Below, piece by piece: positions 6,496-12,105 of a stretch of 12,105 nucleotides of DNA. Each line of letters starts with the position of its first letter. The stretch's first letter is position 1. The notes under the pieces were generated by a model. The model ran no database searches. It was not told the origin of the DNA and was given only the letters and a program-made list of their open reading frames with translations. The DNA is from DASRDR01 sp044867785 (GTDB taxonomy: Bacteria; Methylomirabilota; Methylomirabilia; Rokubacteriales; DASRDR01), in NCBI GenBank assembly GCA_044867785.1, contig JBIOVM010000154.1:1-12105 (forward strand), read 5' to 3'. The position numbers and the translations under genes are program-made.

Positions 6496-7002
6496 ATGGA
6501 AGTCTTCGAGGCGATCCGCACGATGCTGGCCGTGCGGACCTACGAGGCCAAGCCGGTGCCGGAGGCCACGCTCCGCCGGGTCGTCGAGGCGGGGCGGCTC
6601 ACCGGGAGCGCCAAGAACCTGCAGCCCTGGCACTTCGTCGTGGTCCAGGAGCGCGAGACGCTCCGGCAGCTCGGCCGCCTGGCCCGGACCGGCGGCCACG
6701 TCGCCCAGGCGGCGGCGGCGATCGTCGTGGCCGTCGAGCCGAGCCCCTTCGCGGTCTCGGATGCGAGCCGGGCGATCCAGTCGATGCTGCTCGCCGCGTG
6801 GGGCGACGGGGTGGGCGGCAACTGGGTCGGCTTCGGCGGGCTCGACGACGTGAGAGCCCTCCTGGGCATCCCGTCCGGCCTCGACGTGCTGGCGATCCTG
6901 CCGCTTGGCTATCCGGCGGGCGTGACCGGCCGGGGCAAGAAGCGCCGCAAGCCTCTCGTGTCCGTCGCGCATCGTGAGCGGTATGGTCGGCGGCTCGAGT
7001 AG
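6496..7002 (+). CDS. Nitroreductase family protein (FMN-dependent)
   Basis: A compact 168-aa member of the nitroreductase superfamily, which binds FMN and usually uses NAD(P)H to reduce nitroaromatics, quinones, enones or specialised substrates. The N-terminal FMN phosphate motif is AVRTYEAKPVPEATLRRVVEAG (12-33, Arg14). Next come LTGSAKNLQPWHFVVVQ (35-51; N41, P44, W45), the helix segment DASRAIQSMLLAAWGDGVGGNW (89-110) that packs on the flavin, and LPLGYPAG (135-142). The protein is short for the superfamily (often 180-220 aa), yet both ends of the fold appear present. The start is ATG 6496 behind a purine-rich AAGGGGA (6484-6490). Its last 20 bases overlap the next gene. The substrate is not predictable from this sequence. 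Confidence 0.93.
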   Translation: MEVFEAIRTMLAVRTYEAKPVPEATLRRVVEAGRLTGSAKNLQPWHFVVVQERETLRQLGRLARTGGHVAQAAAAIVVAVEPSPFAVSDASRAIQSMLLAAWGDGVGGNWVGFGGLDDVRALLGIPSGLDVLAILPLGYPAGVTGRGKKRRKPLVSVAHRERYGRRLE

Positions 7003-7600
7003 AGGCGGGCGCGCCGCGCGCGCGGGGATCGCCGGGCTCGTCCTCGCGGGGCTGCTCGCCCTCGACGCCGACGCCGAGGTCTATCACTGGGTCGACGACC
7101 AGGGCGTCATCCACTACACGACGGGGATCGAGAGCGTGCCGGAGCGTCACCGGCCGACGGCCCGGCTGATGGCCGGCTCGGGCGCCGATGCGCCGTCCCC
7201 CGAGCCCCCCGCGATCGCGGGGGGCGGGACGGCCATCCCGTTCACGCCGGGCGCGCCCATCATGGTGAGCGTCCGCATCAACGGCGGCGGCACCGTGTCC
7301 CTGATCCTCGACACCGGCGCCGAGCGGACGCTCGTCGCGCCGGCGGCGCTCGCGCGGCTCGGCGTCTCGACGCCGAATACCTACGACGCGACCATCCAGG
7401 GCGTGACCGGCGCCGTTCGGGCGGACGTGGTGTGGGTCCAGTCGCTGGAGGTGGGCGCGAGCCGGGCCGGGCCCCTCGCGATCATCGCGCACGACGCCGA
7501 GATCACCGGCGCCGACGGCCTCCTCGGGCGGGACTTCCTGTCGCTCTTCTCCGTGACGATCGACACCCGGACGAGCGTCGTCACCCTCGAGCCGAACTGA
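6983..7600 (+). CDS. Exported DUF4124 + retropepsin-like aspartic protease protein
   Basis: A 205-aa secreted or periplasmic protein; the role is unknown. Numbered from the ATG at 6983: residues 1-31 form a signal peptide (Arg-rich start, hydrophobic IAGLVLAGLLAL, probable cleavage after ADA). A DUF4124 motif follows (AEVYHWVDDQGVIHYTT, about 31-47), then a Pro/Ala-rich linker, then a clan-AA single-lobe aspartic protease domain. The latter carries SLILDTGAERTLV (catalytic-type Asp110) and the downstream flap/core element GADGLLGRDFLS (176-187). Single-lobe retropepsin-like proteins must dimerise to be active, so proteolysis is plausible but not shown. The alternative start GTG 6974 adds three residues; neither has a strong Shine-Dalgarno, and both overlap the nitroreductase, suggesting coupling. 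It ends 6 bp from the convergent transporter gene. Confidence 0.88.
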   Translation: MVGGSSRGGRAARAGIAGLVLAGLLALDADAEVYHWVDDQGVIHYTTGIESVPERHRPTARLMAGSGADAPSPEPPAIAGGGTAIPFTPGAPIMVSVRINGGGTVSLILDTGAERTLVAPAALARLGVSTPNTYDATIQGVTGAVRADVVWVQSLEVGASRAGPLAIIAHDAEITGADGLLGRDFLSLFSVTIDTRTSVVTLEPN

Positions 7601-7606
7601 GCGCGG

Positions 7607-8542
7607 TCAGGGCGCGGACGGCCGCTCTCCGGCGCCGAGGGCCTGACCGAGGACCGCCAGGACGATCAGCGCCCCGCCCACGAGGGTTGCGGCGTCCGGC
7701 GCCTCGCCCACGCCGAGCCAGACCCAGAGCGGCGCCATCACGAGCTCGAGCGTCGCGACCAGCTGGAGCTCCGCGGCCGGCAGGTGCCGCGAGGCGCGCG
7801 TGTAGAGAATCAGCCCGACGCCGAGCTGCACGGCGCCCATCGAGAGCGCGAGCGCCAGATCGCGGAGCGAGACGCGCGCCGACATGCCCTGGGAGCCGAG
7901 CGCCACCAGGCTGACGAGCATCCCGATCAGGCCCGCGTGGAGCACCGCGGGCAGCATGTCGCTCTGCCGATTCCACCGAAGCGCCAGGACGTGGCCGGCG
8001 AAGGCGACGGCGGAGCCGAGCGCCAGAAGGTTCCCGACGAGCCGGCCGAGGGCGAGCCCGCCCCCCAGCATCACGGTCACGCCGGTCGCCGCCAGCGCCA
8101 TGGCGCCCCACGCACGGCCGGGGACCCGCTCGCCCAGGAGGGCCTGCGCGCCGATCGCGGCCAGGAACGGGGTGATGCCCATCAGGAAGAGGGCGTTCGC
8201 GACCGTGACGTGGCCGAGCGCGAGGATGAACAGGACCGACGCGGCCGCCGAGCAGAAGCCCGCGGCGACGGCGGGCCAGCCCGCCAGCCGGATCGCGTCG
8301 GCCATGCGGCCTCGGTGGACGACCGCGATGACGGCGCCGATCATCAGGGTCACGCCCAGCGAGCGGTAGAGGACGATGTGCCAGCTGGTCGCCGTCTCGA
8401 TCAGCCGGACCAGGATGCCGGCGAGGCTCCAGCAGAACGCCGCGCCGACCGCGAGGGCGAGACCGCGAGCCCGGCTCGAGCGCGGCGCCTCGGCCCGCCC
8501 GGGGCGGGGAGAAGGACCCTGACTCGACGCGGGCGCGCGCAC
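7607..8542 (-). CDS. DMT-superfamily (EamA) transporter
   Basis: An inner-membrane protein of about 311 aa from the drug/metabolite transporter superfamily. It shows the characteristic two-fold repeat of five helices (two EamA domains, about ten hydrophobic segments). The first helix begins at ARGLALAVGAAFCWSLAGILVRL and the last is LVGGALIVLAVLGQAL. The signature stretch FLMGITPFLAAIGAQALLGERV ends the first repeat, and AAELQLVATLELVMAPLWVWL matches it in the second. Substrates of such exporters vary (amino acids, metabolites, drugs), and none can be assigned here. The open frame continues to 8686, but that would run through a promoter-like box and into the divergent gene. GTG 8542, 9 nt after TACACT, is the only start codon available before the first helix, leaving a short Pro/Ser/Arg-rich cytoplasmic N-terminus. 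Confidence 0.9.
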   Translation of the reverse strand: MRAPASSQGPSPRPGRAEAPRSSRARGLALAVGAAFCWSLAGILVRLIETATSWHIVLYRSLGVTLMIGAVIAVVHRGRMADAIRLAGWPAVAAGFCSAAASVLFILALGHVTVANALFLMGITPFLAAIGAQALLGERVPGRAWGAMALAATGVTVMLGGGLALGRLVGNLLALGSAVAFAGHVLALRWNRQSDMLPAVLHAGLIGMLVSLVALGSQGMSARVSLRDLALALSMGAVQLGVGLILYTRASRHLPAAELQLVATLELVMAPLWVWLGVGEAPDAATLVGGALIVLAVLGQALGAGERPSAP

Positions 8543-8551
8543 CGAGAGCCG

Positions 8552-8557
8552 AGTGTA
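8552..8557 (-). promoter_or_regulatory. Putative -10 box (TACACT within GCGCTACACT) of the transporter gene
   Basis: The third exact copy of GCGCTACACT (minus strand, 8561 to 8552). Its hexamer ends 9 nt before the GTG at 8542, so the transcript would be leaderless or nearly so. It lies in the 91-bp gap shared with the divergent gene at 8634. Confidence 0.5.
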
Positions 8558-8619
8558 GCGCAGAGTTCCCGGCTGGGGGGCGGCGGCGAGAATCCTCCCC
8601 AGCCGGCCGGCGTCGGACC

Positions 8620-8625
8620 TACCCT
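8620..8625 (+). promoter_or_regulatory. Putative -10 box (TACCCT) of a leaderless promoter
   Basis: TACCCT ends 8 nt before the ATG at 8634. The only purine run (AAAGG, 8627-8631) is too close to the ATG to be a normal Shine-Dalgarno. The box is identical to the one before xth. No -35 is evident. Confidence 0.42.
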
Positions 8626-8633
8626 GAAAGGCG

Positions 8634-9179
8634 ATGGCTCCGAGGGCGCGCCGCGCAGGCGAGATCGACACGCTGAAGGGCCGCATCGCCGAGGCGTTCG
8701 TCGAGGCGATCTTCCGGCGGGCCGGCTACCGCGTGTCGCCGACCGTCCGCGAGAGCCGGTTCCAGCGCATGGTGAGGGTCGGCGCGGACGAGTTCCTGCC
8801 TGACTTCCTCCTGCACCGGCCGGCCGGCACGACGCCCACCGGGCGGCCGCTCCACCGGCTGATCCCGGTCGAGGTCAAGTACCGCGCGAGCGTGGAGCAG
8901 TTCCTCTCGAGCCACGGCGACGAGCTCGTCACGCGGGTCGGGGAGCAGTGGCCCGAGCTCTGCATCGTCTTCGTGACGGACTCCCCGGCGTCGGGGCGCG
9001 CCTGCTTCCAGGTGATCGACCTGGGGGCGGCGCGGCCGGGCGAGCCCCTGGTCGCCGTCGACCTCCATCACGTCCACGACCTCGACATCTACCTCACGAC
9101 GGTGCAGGAGTACGAAGAGCTGGTGAGACAGATCTTCCCCATCCTGCGTCCGGGTGCGCCGGCGCCGCCGAGGCGGTGA
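8634..9179 (+). CDS. Uncharacterised protein with a PD-(D/E)XK nuclease-like motif
   Basis: A 181-aa soluble protein I do not recognise by family name. The core looks like a PD-(D/E)XK (restriction-endonuclease-like) fold. It begins with helix TLKGRIAEAFVEAIFRRAGY (13-32) bearing acidic E20/E24. It continues with GADEFLPDFLLH (50-61, P56-D57), a short Thr/Gly/Pro loop, then IPVEVKYRAS (77-86, E80-x-K82), and a later strand ELCIVFVTDS (108-117). The spacing D57…E80-x-K82 and the helix-strand order fit Mrr/Holliday-resolvase-type nucleases, though this is motif reading, not a profile hit. It has no signal peptide or membrane segment. The start at ATG 8634 sits 8 nt after a TACCCT box. A methyltransferase gene begins 4 bp after its stop, so the two are likely one operon, but that enzyme does not look like a DNA methylase. 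Confidence 0.8.
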   Translation: MAPRARRAGEIDTLKGRIAEAFVEAIFRRAGYRVSPTVRESRFQRMVRVGADEFLPDFLLHRPAGTTPTGRPLHRLIPVEVKYRASVEQFLSSHGDELVTRVGEQWPELCIVFVTDSPASGRACFQVIDLGAARPGEPLVAVDLHHVHDLDIYLTTVQEYEELVRQIFPILRPGAPAPPRR

Positions 9180-9183
9180 GGGC

Positions 9184-9924
9184 GTGGACCCGCAGCGTTT
9201 CGCGCTCGAGCTACCCCGCCTCTTCGCGGACTACCCGCGCTCTCCTCACCCGGTGGACCGCCGCTTCGCGCCGATCCTCGAGGACGTCGGCGGGCTCGCC
9301 CGCGAGAACAACCTCGCGCTCCTGAACCTCGCCGCCTCGCTGCTCGGCCCGGGCGAGAGCTACGTGGAGGTGGGCTCCTTCAAGGGGCTCAGCCTGATCG
9401 CGGCCATGCTCGGCAACCTTGGTGACTTCGTCGGGATCGACGACTTCTCGATGAGCGAGGGGAGCCGCGCGCTGCTCGAGGCGAACGTCCGGCGTCACGG
9501 CCTGGCGGGCCACACGATCCTGGAGGGCGATGCCTTCGCGGTCCTGCGGGGCGGCGCGCTGGCCGGCCGCCGCGTCGGCGTTTACTACTACGATGCCGCG
9601 CACGACTACCGGTCGCAGCTGGAGGCGCTCCGGCTGATCGAGCCCCATCTCGTCGACGGCGCGCTTCTCGTCGTCGACGACACCGACTGGCCGCAGGTCT
9701 CGAGAGCCCTCCGCGACTACCGCCGGCGCCAGCCCCGGGTCCGGCTCCTGGTCGAGCTGGACGGCAAGGACCGGGGCCAGCCCTGGTGGTGGGAGGGCGT
9801 CCAGATCCTCGCCTGGAGCGCGCCGCCGCCCGGGGGCCCTCAGCGCCGAACGGTTCGGTCCTCGAGCAGGAGCGTCCGCACGTCGGCCAAGAGCAGCCGC
9901 GGGTCGAGGAAGTCGAGCCCGTAG
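9184..9924 (+). CDS. Class I SAM-dependent methyltransferase (Methyltransf_24-like)
   Basis: A 246-aa Rossmann-fold methyltransferase resembling the class often found near glycan or natural-product genes (Methyltransf_24, CmcI-like). Numbered from GTG 9184: motif I is YVEVGSFKGLSLIAAML (60-76), motif II FVGIDDF (82-88), and a later motif YYYDAAHDYRSQLEAL (134-149) ends its strand with Asp/His. LVDGALLVVDDTDW (156-169) gives the metal-ligand-like DD pair. The acceptor is unknown; the DxxH…DD pattern suits a small molecule or sugar rather than DNA. GTG 9184 is 4 bp after the preceding stop; another GTG at 9154 would overlap that gene. Residues from about 217 on are a Ser/Arg-rich tail that runs 85 bp antisense into the SCO gene, probably a late stop rather than a functional domain. 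Confidence 0.88.
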   Translation: MDPQRFALELPRLFADYPRSPHPVDRRFAPILEDVGGLARENNLALLNLAASLLGPGESYVEVGSFKGLSLIAAMLGNLGDFVGIDDFSMSEGSRALLEANVRRHGLAGHTILEGDAFAVLRGGALAGRRVGVYYYDAAHDYRSQLEALRLIEPHLVDGALLVVDDTDWPQVSRALRDYRRRQPRVRLLVELDGKDRGQPWWWEGVQILAWSAPPPGGPQRRTVRSSSRSVRTSAKSSRGSRKSSP

Positions 9925-10679
9925 ATGTTGCGGATCCGTAGCTGGCGGTCGATCAGGTAGACGCGGAGGAGATGCGTCGGCGCCGCCGCCGCCGGGCCGG
10001 GCGGCCGCTGGACCAGCTGGCCGTAGGCCGCCAGGATGGGCGCCAGCTGCCGGTCGGAGGCCGTGGTCAGGAATTCCCACGGGCTTCGGGGTTCGCGCGT
10101 CGCCGCGACCCGCGAGTACCGGGCCATGGTCCCCGGCGTGTCGTGCCCCGGGTCGAAGCTGAGCGTCACGAGCCGGAGGTGCCGAGCCAGCTCGGGATCG
10201 CTCCCCGTCGCCCCGTGGAGCCGATAGAGCACCGCGGTGGCGAGCGGGCACCCGTTGGCGTCGCTGCACCGCGTGTAGACGAAGCTCAGCACGGTGATCC
10301 GGCCGGCCAGCACCTCCGCCAGGCGGCGCGACGCACCGGACGCGTCGATGACCGCGCCGTCGGCCGCGGGCTTCACGACGGGCAGGCGATAGCTCCCCGG
10401 CCGGGGCGGATCGAAGTCGAACCGGGCGCTCCGCGCCTCGAGCTGGCCGGGGGTCGGTGGGACCGCGGTCCGCTCGGCGCCCGCGGATGCGGGCGAGTGG
10501 CCCCCGTGGCCCCACGCAAGGGTGGCGCCCGCGCTCCCCACCCACAGCGCCGTCGCCAGCGCGAGACCCTGCCAGAGCCCGCGCCGCCGGGGCGACTCGT
10601 CGGCGTCGCCCAGCCGCGCGACCGGCCGGAGATCGGCCCACCGGACCCTCGCCATCCATTCGTGCACGTAGTCGTCCAT
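9840..10679 (-). CDS. SCO1/SenC-like copper chaperone/thioredoxin-fold protein
   Basis: A 279-aa membrane-anchored protein of the SCO1/SenC family, which handles copper or redox maturation of cuproenzymes on the outer face of the membrane. A 34-residue charged N-terminus precedes one hydrophobic segment (about 35-56), then a His-rich GHGGH (57-61). The thioredoxin-like domain spans about 95-270. The metal-binding Cys pair is FVYTRCSDANGCPL, C138 and C144, spaced C-x5-C rather than the usual C-x3-C. SFDPGHDTPGTM (174-185) matches the conserved DPxxDTP segment, and His236 in THLLRVYLID is the expected third ligand. The start has a strong GGGAGG (10685-10690, 5-nt spacer). It follows the SBP56 gene by 70 bp, a gap holding a large stem-loop; the pairing suggests it delivers copper to that protein. 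Confidence 0.9.
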   Translation of the reverse strand: MDDYVHEWMARVRWADLRPVARLGDADESPRRRGLWQGLALATALWVGSAGATLAWGHGGHSPASAGAERTAVPPTPGQLEARSARFDFDPPRPGSYRLPVVKPAADGAVIDASGASRRLAEVLAGRITVLSFVYTRCSDANGCPLATAVLYRLHGATGSDPELARHLRLVTLSFDPGHDTPGTMARYSRVAATREPRSPWEFLTTASDRQLAPILAAYGQLVQRPPGPAAAAPTHLLRVYLIDRQLRIRNIYGLDFLDPRLLLADVRTLLLEDRTVRR

Positions 10680-10692
10680 CGCTGCCTCCCGC

Positions 10693-10736
10693 CGGCCCGG
10701 GGGGCGAGGCGCGAGCCGCTCCGCCTCCCCGGGCCG
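10693..10736 (-). other. Strong intercistronic stem-loop between SBP56 and SCO genes
   Basis: Read in the transcript direction, CGGCCCGGGG then AGGCG pair with CGCCT and CCCCGGGCCG, interrupted by one 4-nt bulge (10703-10706) and closed by a 10-nt loop. That makes 15 G/C-dominated pairs in the 70-bp gap. There is no U-tract. The SCO Shine-Dalgarno begins 3 nt beyond its base. It may protect the SBP56 mRNA end, act as a partial terminator, or lower SCO expression. Confidence 0.6.
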
Positions 10737-10749
10737 CGTCGCCGGCTTC

Positions 10750-12072
10750 CTACTTGTAGAGGGCCGCGCTCCCGAACCGCATGACGTGCGGGCGCCCGAG
10801 CTTCAACTGCGTGAAGTCGAGGGCGAAGCGGTCGCGCAGCTCGGTGCCGTCCCAGGTGTAGGCGCGGAGGAACTGCTCGTTGTCGGCGCCTTGCTTGTCC
10901 CACTTCGCGATGAGCGAGCTGGTGAAGTAGAGGCGCTTGCCGTCCCAGCTCTGGGACACCATGTTGAGCTGGCGGCCGATCTTCTTCTCGTAGAACTGCT
11001 TCGGCTTGAAGGGATCCGACACGTCGTACGCGCGGACCATTCCGTCCATGAAGGAGTCGACCCAGAGGGTCCGGTCGTCGGCGGAGAGGCTGATATCCAC
11101 TGGCAGCGGGATCTTCTTCGGATCGCCGATGTCGCCGACCGCCTTGGCTTGCCACTCTCCCTGGGCGTCCTCGTAGATCAGCCAGATCTGGGAGGTGAGC
11201 GCCGTCGTGGTGAAGGCGTAGTTGTGGGTTGGCCCCCACGCGACTCGGACCTCGAGCGGCGCGCCGGGCACGTGGAAGACCTTCTTCGGCTGGCGGGTGT
11301 GGAAGTTCCACACCGCGGCGGTCTGGCCGAAGCGCTTCATGGCCGTCTCGTCCTTGAGCATCTGGCCGAAGTCCATCATGTAGTTCGACCAGCCGGTGAA
11401 GGACGTCGTGAACATCACGTTCTTCCTCGGCAGCACGCGGGCGTCGTAGCCGTAGCCGTCGGCCACCTTCTCGATGACGGCGCCTCGCGGATCCGCGTCG
11501 GTGGGCATCCAATGGGTCGTGATGAACCGGCCCTCGTTCGTGTACTCGACGATGGCCGTCCGCCCGGTCTTGTCCTTGATGTTGGAGAGGCCGCCGACCA
11601 GCATCCGCCCGGGAAGCGCATAGAAGCCGTGCGGGCCGACGACCCCGCCCGAGGCCTGGACGAAGTCGTCGATCGTCTTGACCAGGCGGGGCTTTGCCGG
11701 GTCCGTGGCGACGTCGAAGACGAAGATCTGGCTCGTGTCGAGCCCGCTCGCCCAGAGGAACCGGCGGTCGTCGGTGAAGTCGGCGTGATGCGCCTCGTGG
11801 CGACCCCCGACCGACACCGAATGGATCACCTGGCCGTGGGTCGGCGAGCCCTTGCGCGCGTCGACGGTCACGAGCTTGTCGGAGCCGTCGCCCAGGCCCT
11901 CGACGCCGAGGGTCCACACGTACACGTACTCCTCCTCCCCCGTGATCTTCGGCATGTAGGGCGACTGGCAGGTCTCGTCGGCGTGCGAGACGAAGGGCGT
12001 CCCGACGAGAGCCGCCGCTCCCGCGAGCGCCACTGTCCAACGGGCCATCATGCGTGCGAGCGTTCCGACCAT
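10750..12072 (-). CDS. Periplasmic SBP56-family protein (methanethiol oxidase MtoX-like)
   Basis: A 440-aa member of the selenium-binding protein SBP56 family, whose bacterial forms include the copper-dependent methanethiol oxidase that turns methanethiol into formaldehyde, H2S and H2O2. Residues 1-31 are a signal peptide (cleavage after SHA), so it acts in the periplasm. The beta-propeller landmarks are CQSPYM (C35, matching the family's Cys-x-Ser-Pro start), KGSPTHGQVIHS (74-85), HEAHHADF (H95, H96), VVGPHGF (H148), PLPVDISLSADDRTLWV (322-338), VRAYDVSDPFKPKQF (346-360), MVSQSWDGKRLYFTSSL (371-387) and the terminal GRPHVMRFG (H429). The HH, PH and terminal H positions match the conserved His set. 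It lacks the CSSC-type Cys pair after HH and the usual C-terminal extension, so it is a divergent relative and activity is not certain. GAGGAGGG (12080-12087) precedes the ATG by 7 nt. The following SCO gene supports a copper enzyme. Confidence 0.9.
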   Translation of the reverse strand: MVGTLARMMARWTVALAGAAALVGTPFVSHADETCQSPYMPKITGEEEYVYVWTLGVEGLGDGSDKLVTVDARKGSPTHGQVIHSVSVGGRHEAHHADFTDDRRFLWASGLDTSQIFVFDVATDPAKPRLVKTIDDFVQASGGVVGPHGFYALPGRMLVGGLSNIKDKTGRTAIVEYTNEGRFITTHWMPTDADPRGAVIEKVADGYGYDARVLPRKNVMFTTSFTGWSNYMMDFGQMLKDETAMKRFGQTAAVWNFHTRQPKKVFHVPGAPLEVRVAWGPTHNYAFTTTALTSQIWLIYEDAQGEWQAKAVGDIGDPKKIPLPVDISLSADDRTLWVDSFMDGMVRAYDVSDPFKPKQFYEKKIGRQLNMVSQSWDGKRLYFTSSLIAKWDKQGADNEQFLRAYTWDGTELRDRFALDFTQLKLGRPHVMRFGSAALYK

Positions 12073-12105
12073 GTCTCTACCCTCCTCGTGTTGCGGGTGA
12101 CCTGC

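Noticed and set aside
8543..8686. Longer start for the DMT transporter at 8686
   Set aside because: It would translate through the GCGCTACACT promoter-like box and overlap the divergent gene. The added residues are not membrane-like.
8634..9924. Restriction-modification system
   Set aside because: The methyltransferase has a small-molecule type DxxH…DD layout and no DPPY/NPPY or PC catalytic motif, so the pair is not a classical R-M system.
9211..12040. Long minus-strand frames overlapping the methyltransferase, SCO and SBP56 genes
   Set aside because: Arg/Ala-rich out-of-frame shadows with no recognisable motifs; the recognised proteins occupy the other frames.
1..12105. CRISPR arrays, tRNA/rRNA genes, IS elements, classical Rho-independent terminators
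   Set aside because: No regularly spaced repeats, no tRNA-like cloverleaf, no transposase motifs, and no GC stem followed by a T-tract were found on either strand.

Overview
This is a very GC-rich (roughly 70% or more) stretch of bacterial chromosome, densely packed with ordinary metabolic and repair genes. I see no phage or IS genes, tRNA, rRNA or CRISPR array. The gene families and style (LigD-type polymerase, LigC-type ligase, exported SBP56 protein with a SCO partner, a TMADH-like flavoenzyme, many GTG starts) suggest a soil or groundwater Gram-negative such as Rokubacteria/NC10 (Methylomirabilota) or a deltaproteobacterial-grade lineage. That placement is inference; no marker gene fixes it.

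Layout. (1) 3-3492, DNA repair: the C-terminal part of a LigD/Prim-Pol polymerase (+) converges on an ATP-dependent DNA ligase of LigC size (-). The ligase overlaps an upstream exonuclease III/AP endonuclease (-) by a GTGA junction. Together they could cover incision, gap filling and sealing. A YaiI/DUF188 protein (-) follows. (2) 3506-5476: a large FadH/TMADH-like flavin oxidoreductase (-), preceded by a possible 14-codon leader ORF. (3) 5648-7600, plus strand: an HpcH/HpaI-family aldolase, a small nitroreductase and an exported DUF4124/retropepsin-like protein. (4) 7607-8542: a DMT/EamA transporter (-), divergent from (5) 8634-9924: a putative PD-(D/E)XK-fold protein followed 4 bp later by a SAM methyltransferase (+). 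(6) 9840-12072, minus strand: an SBP56/methanethiol-oxidase-like periplasmic protein followed by a SCO1/SenC-like copper protein, a known functional pairing.

Regulatory signals are unusually legible. The 10-mer GCGCTACACT, containing a TANNNT -10 box, lies correctly oriented upstream of three genes. Three genes have a TANNNT box only 6-9 nt before the start codon, implying leaderless or near-leaderless mRNAs. A strong stem-loop sits between the SBP56 and SCO genes, and a 13-bp inverted repeat spans the end of the DUF188 gene.

I found no wholly new system. The most notable leads are the repair cluster, the uncharacterised PD-(D/E)XK protein, and the variant metal-binding motifs in the flavoenzyme, SCO and SBP56 proteins.
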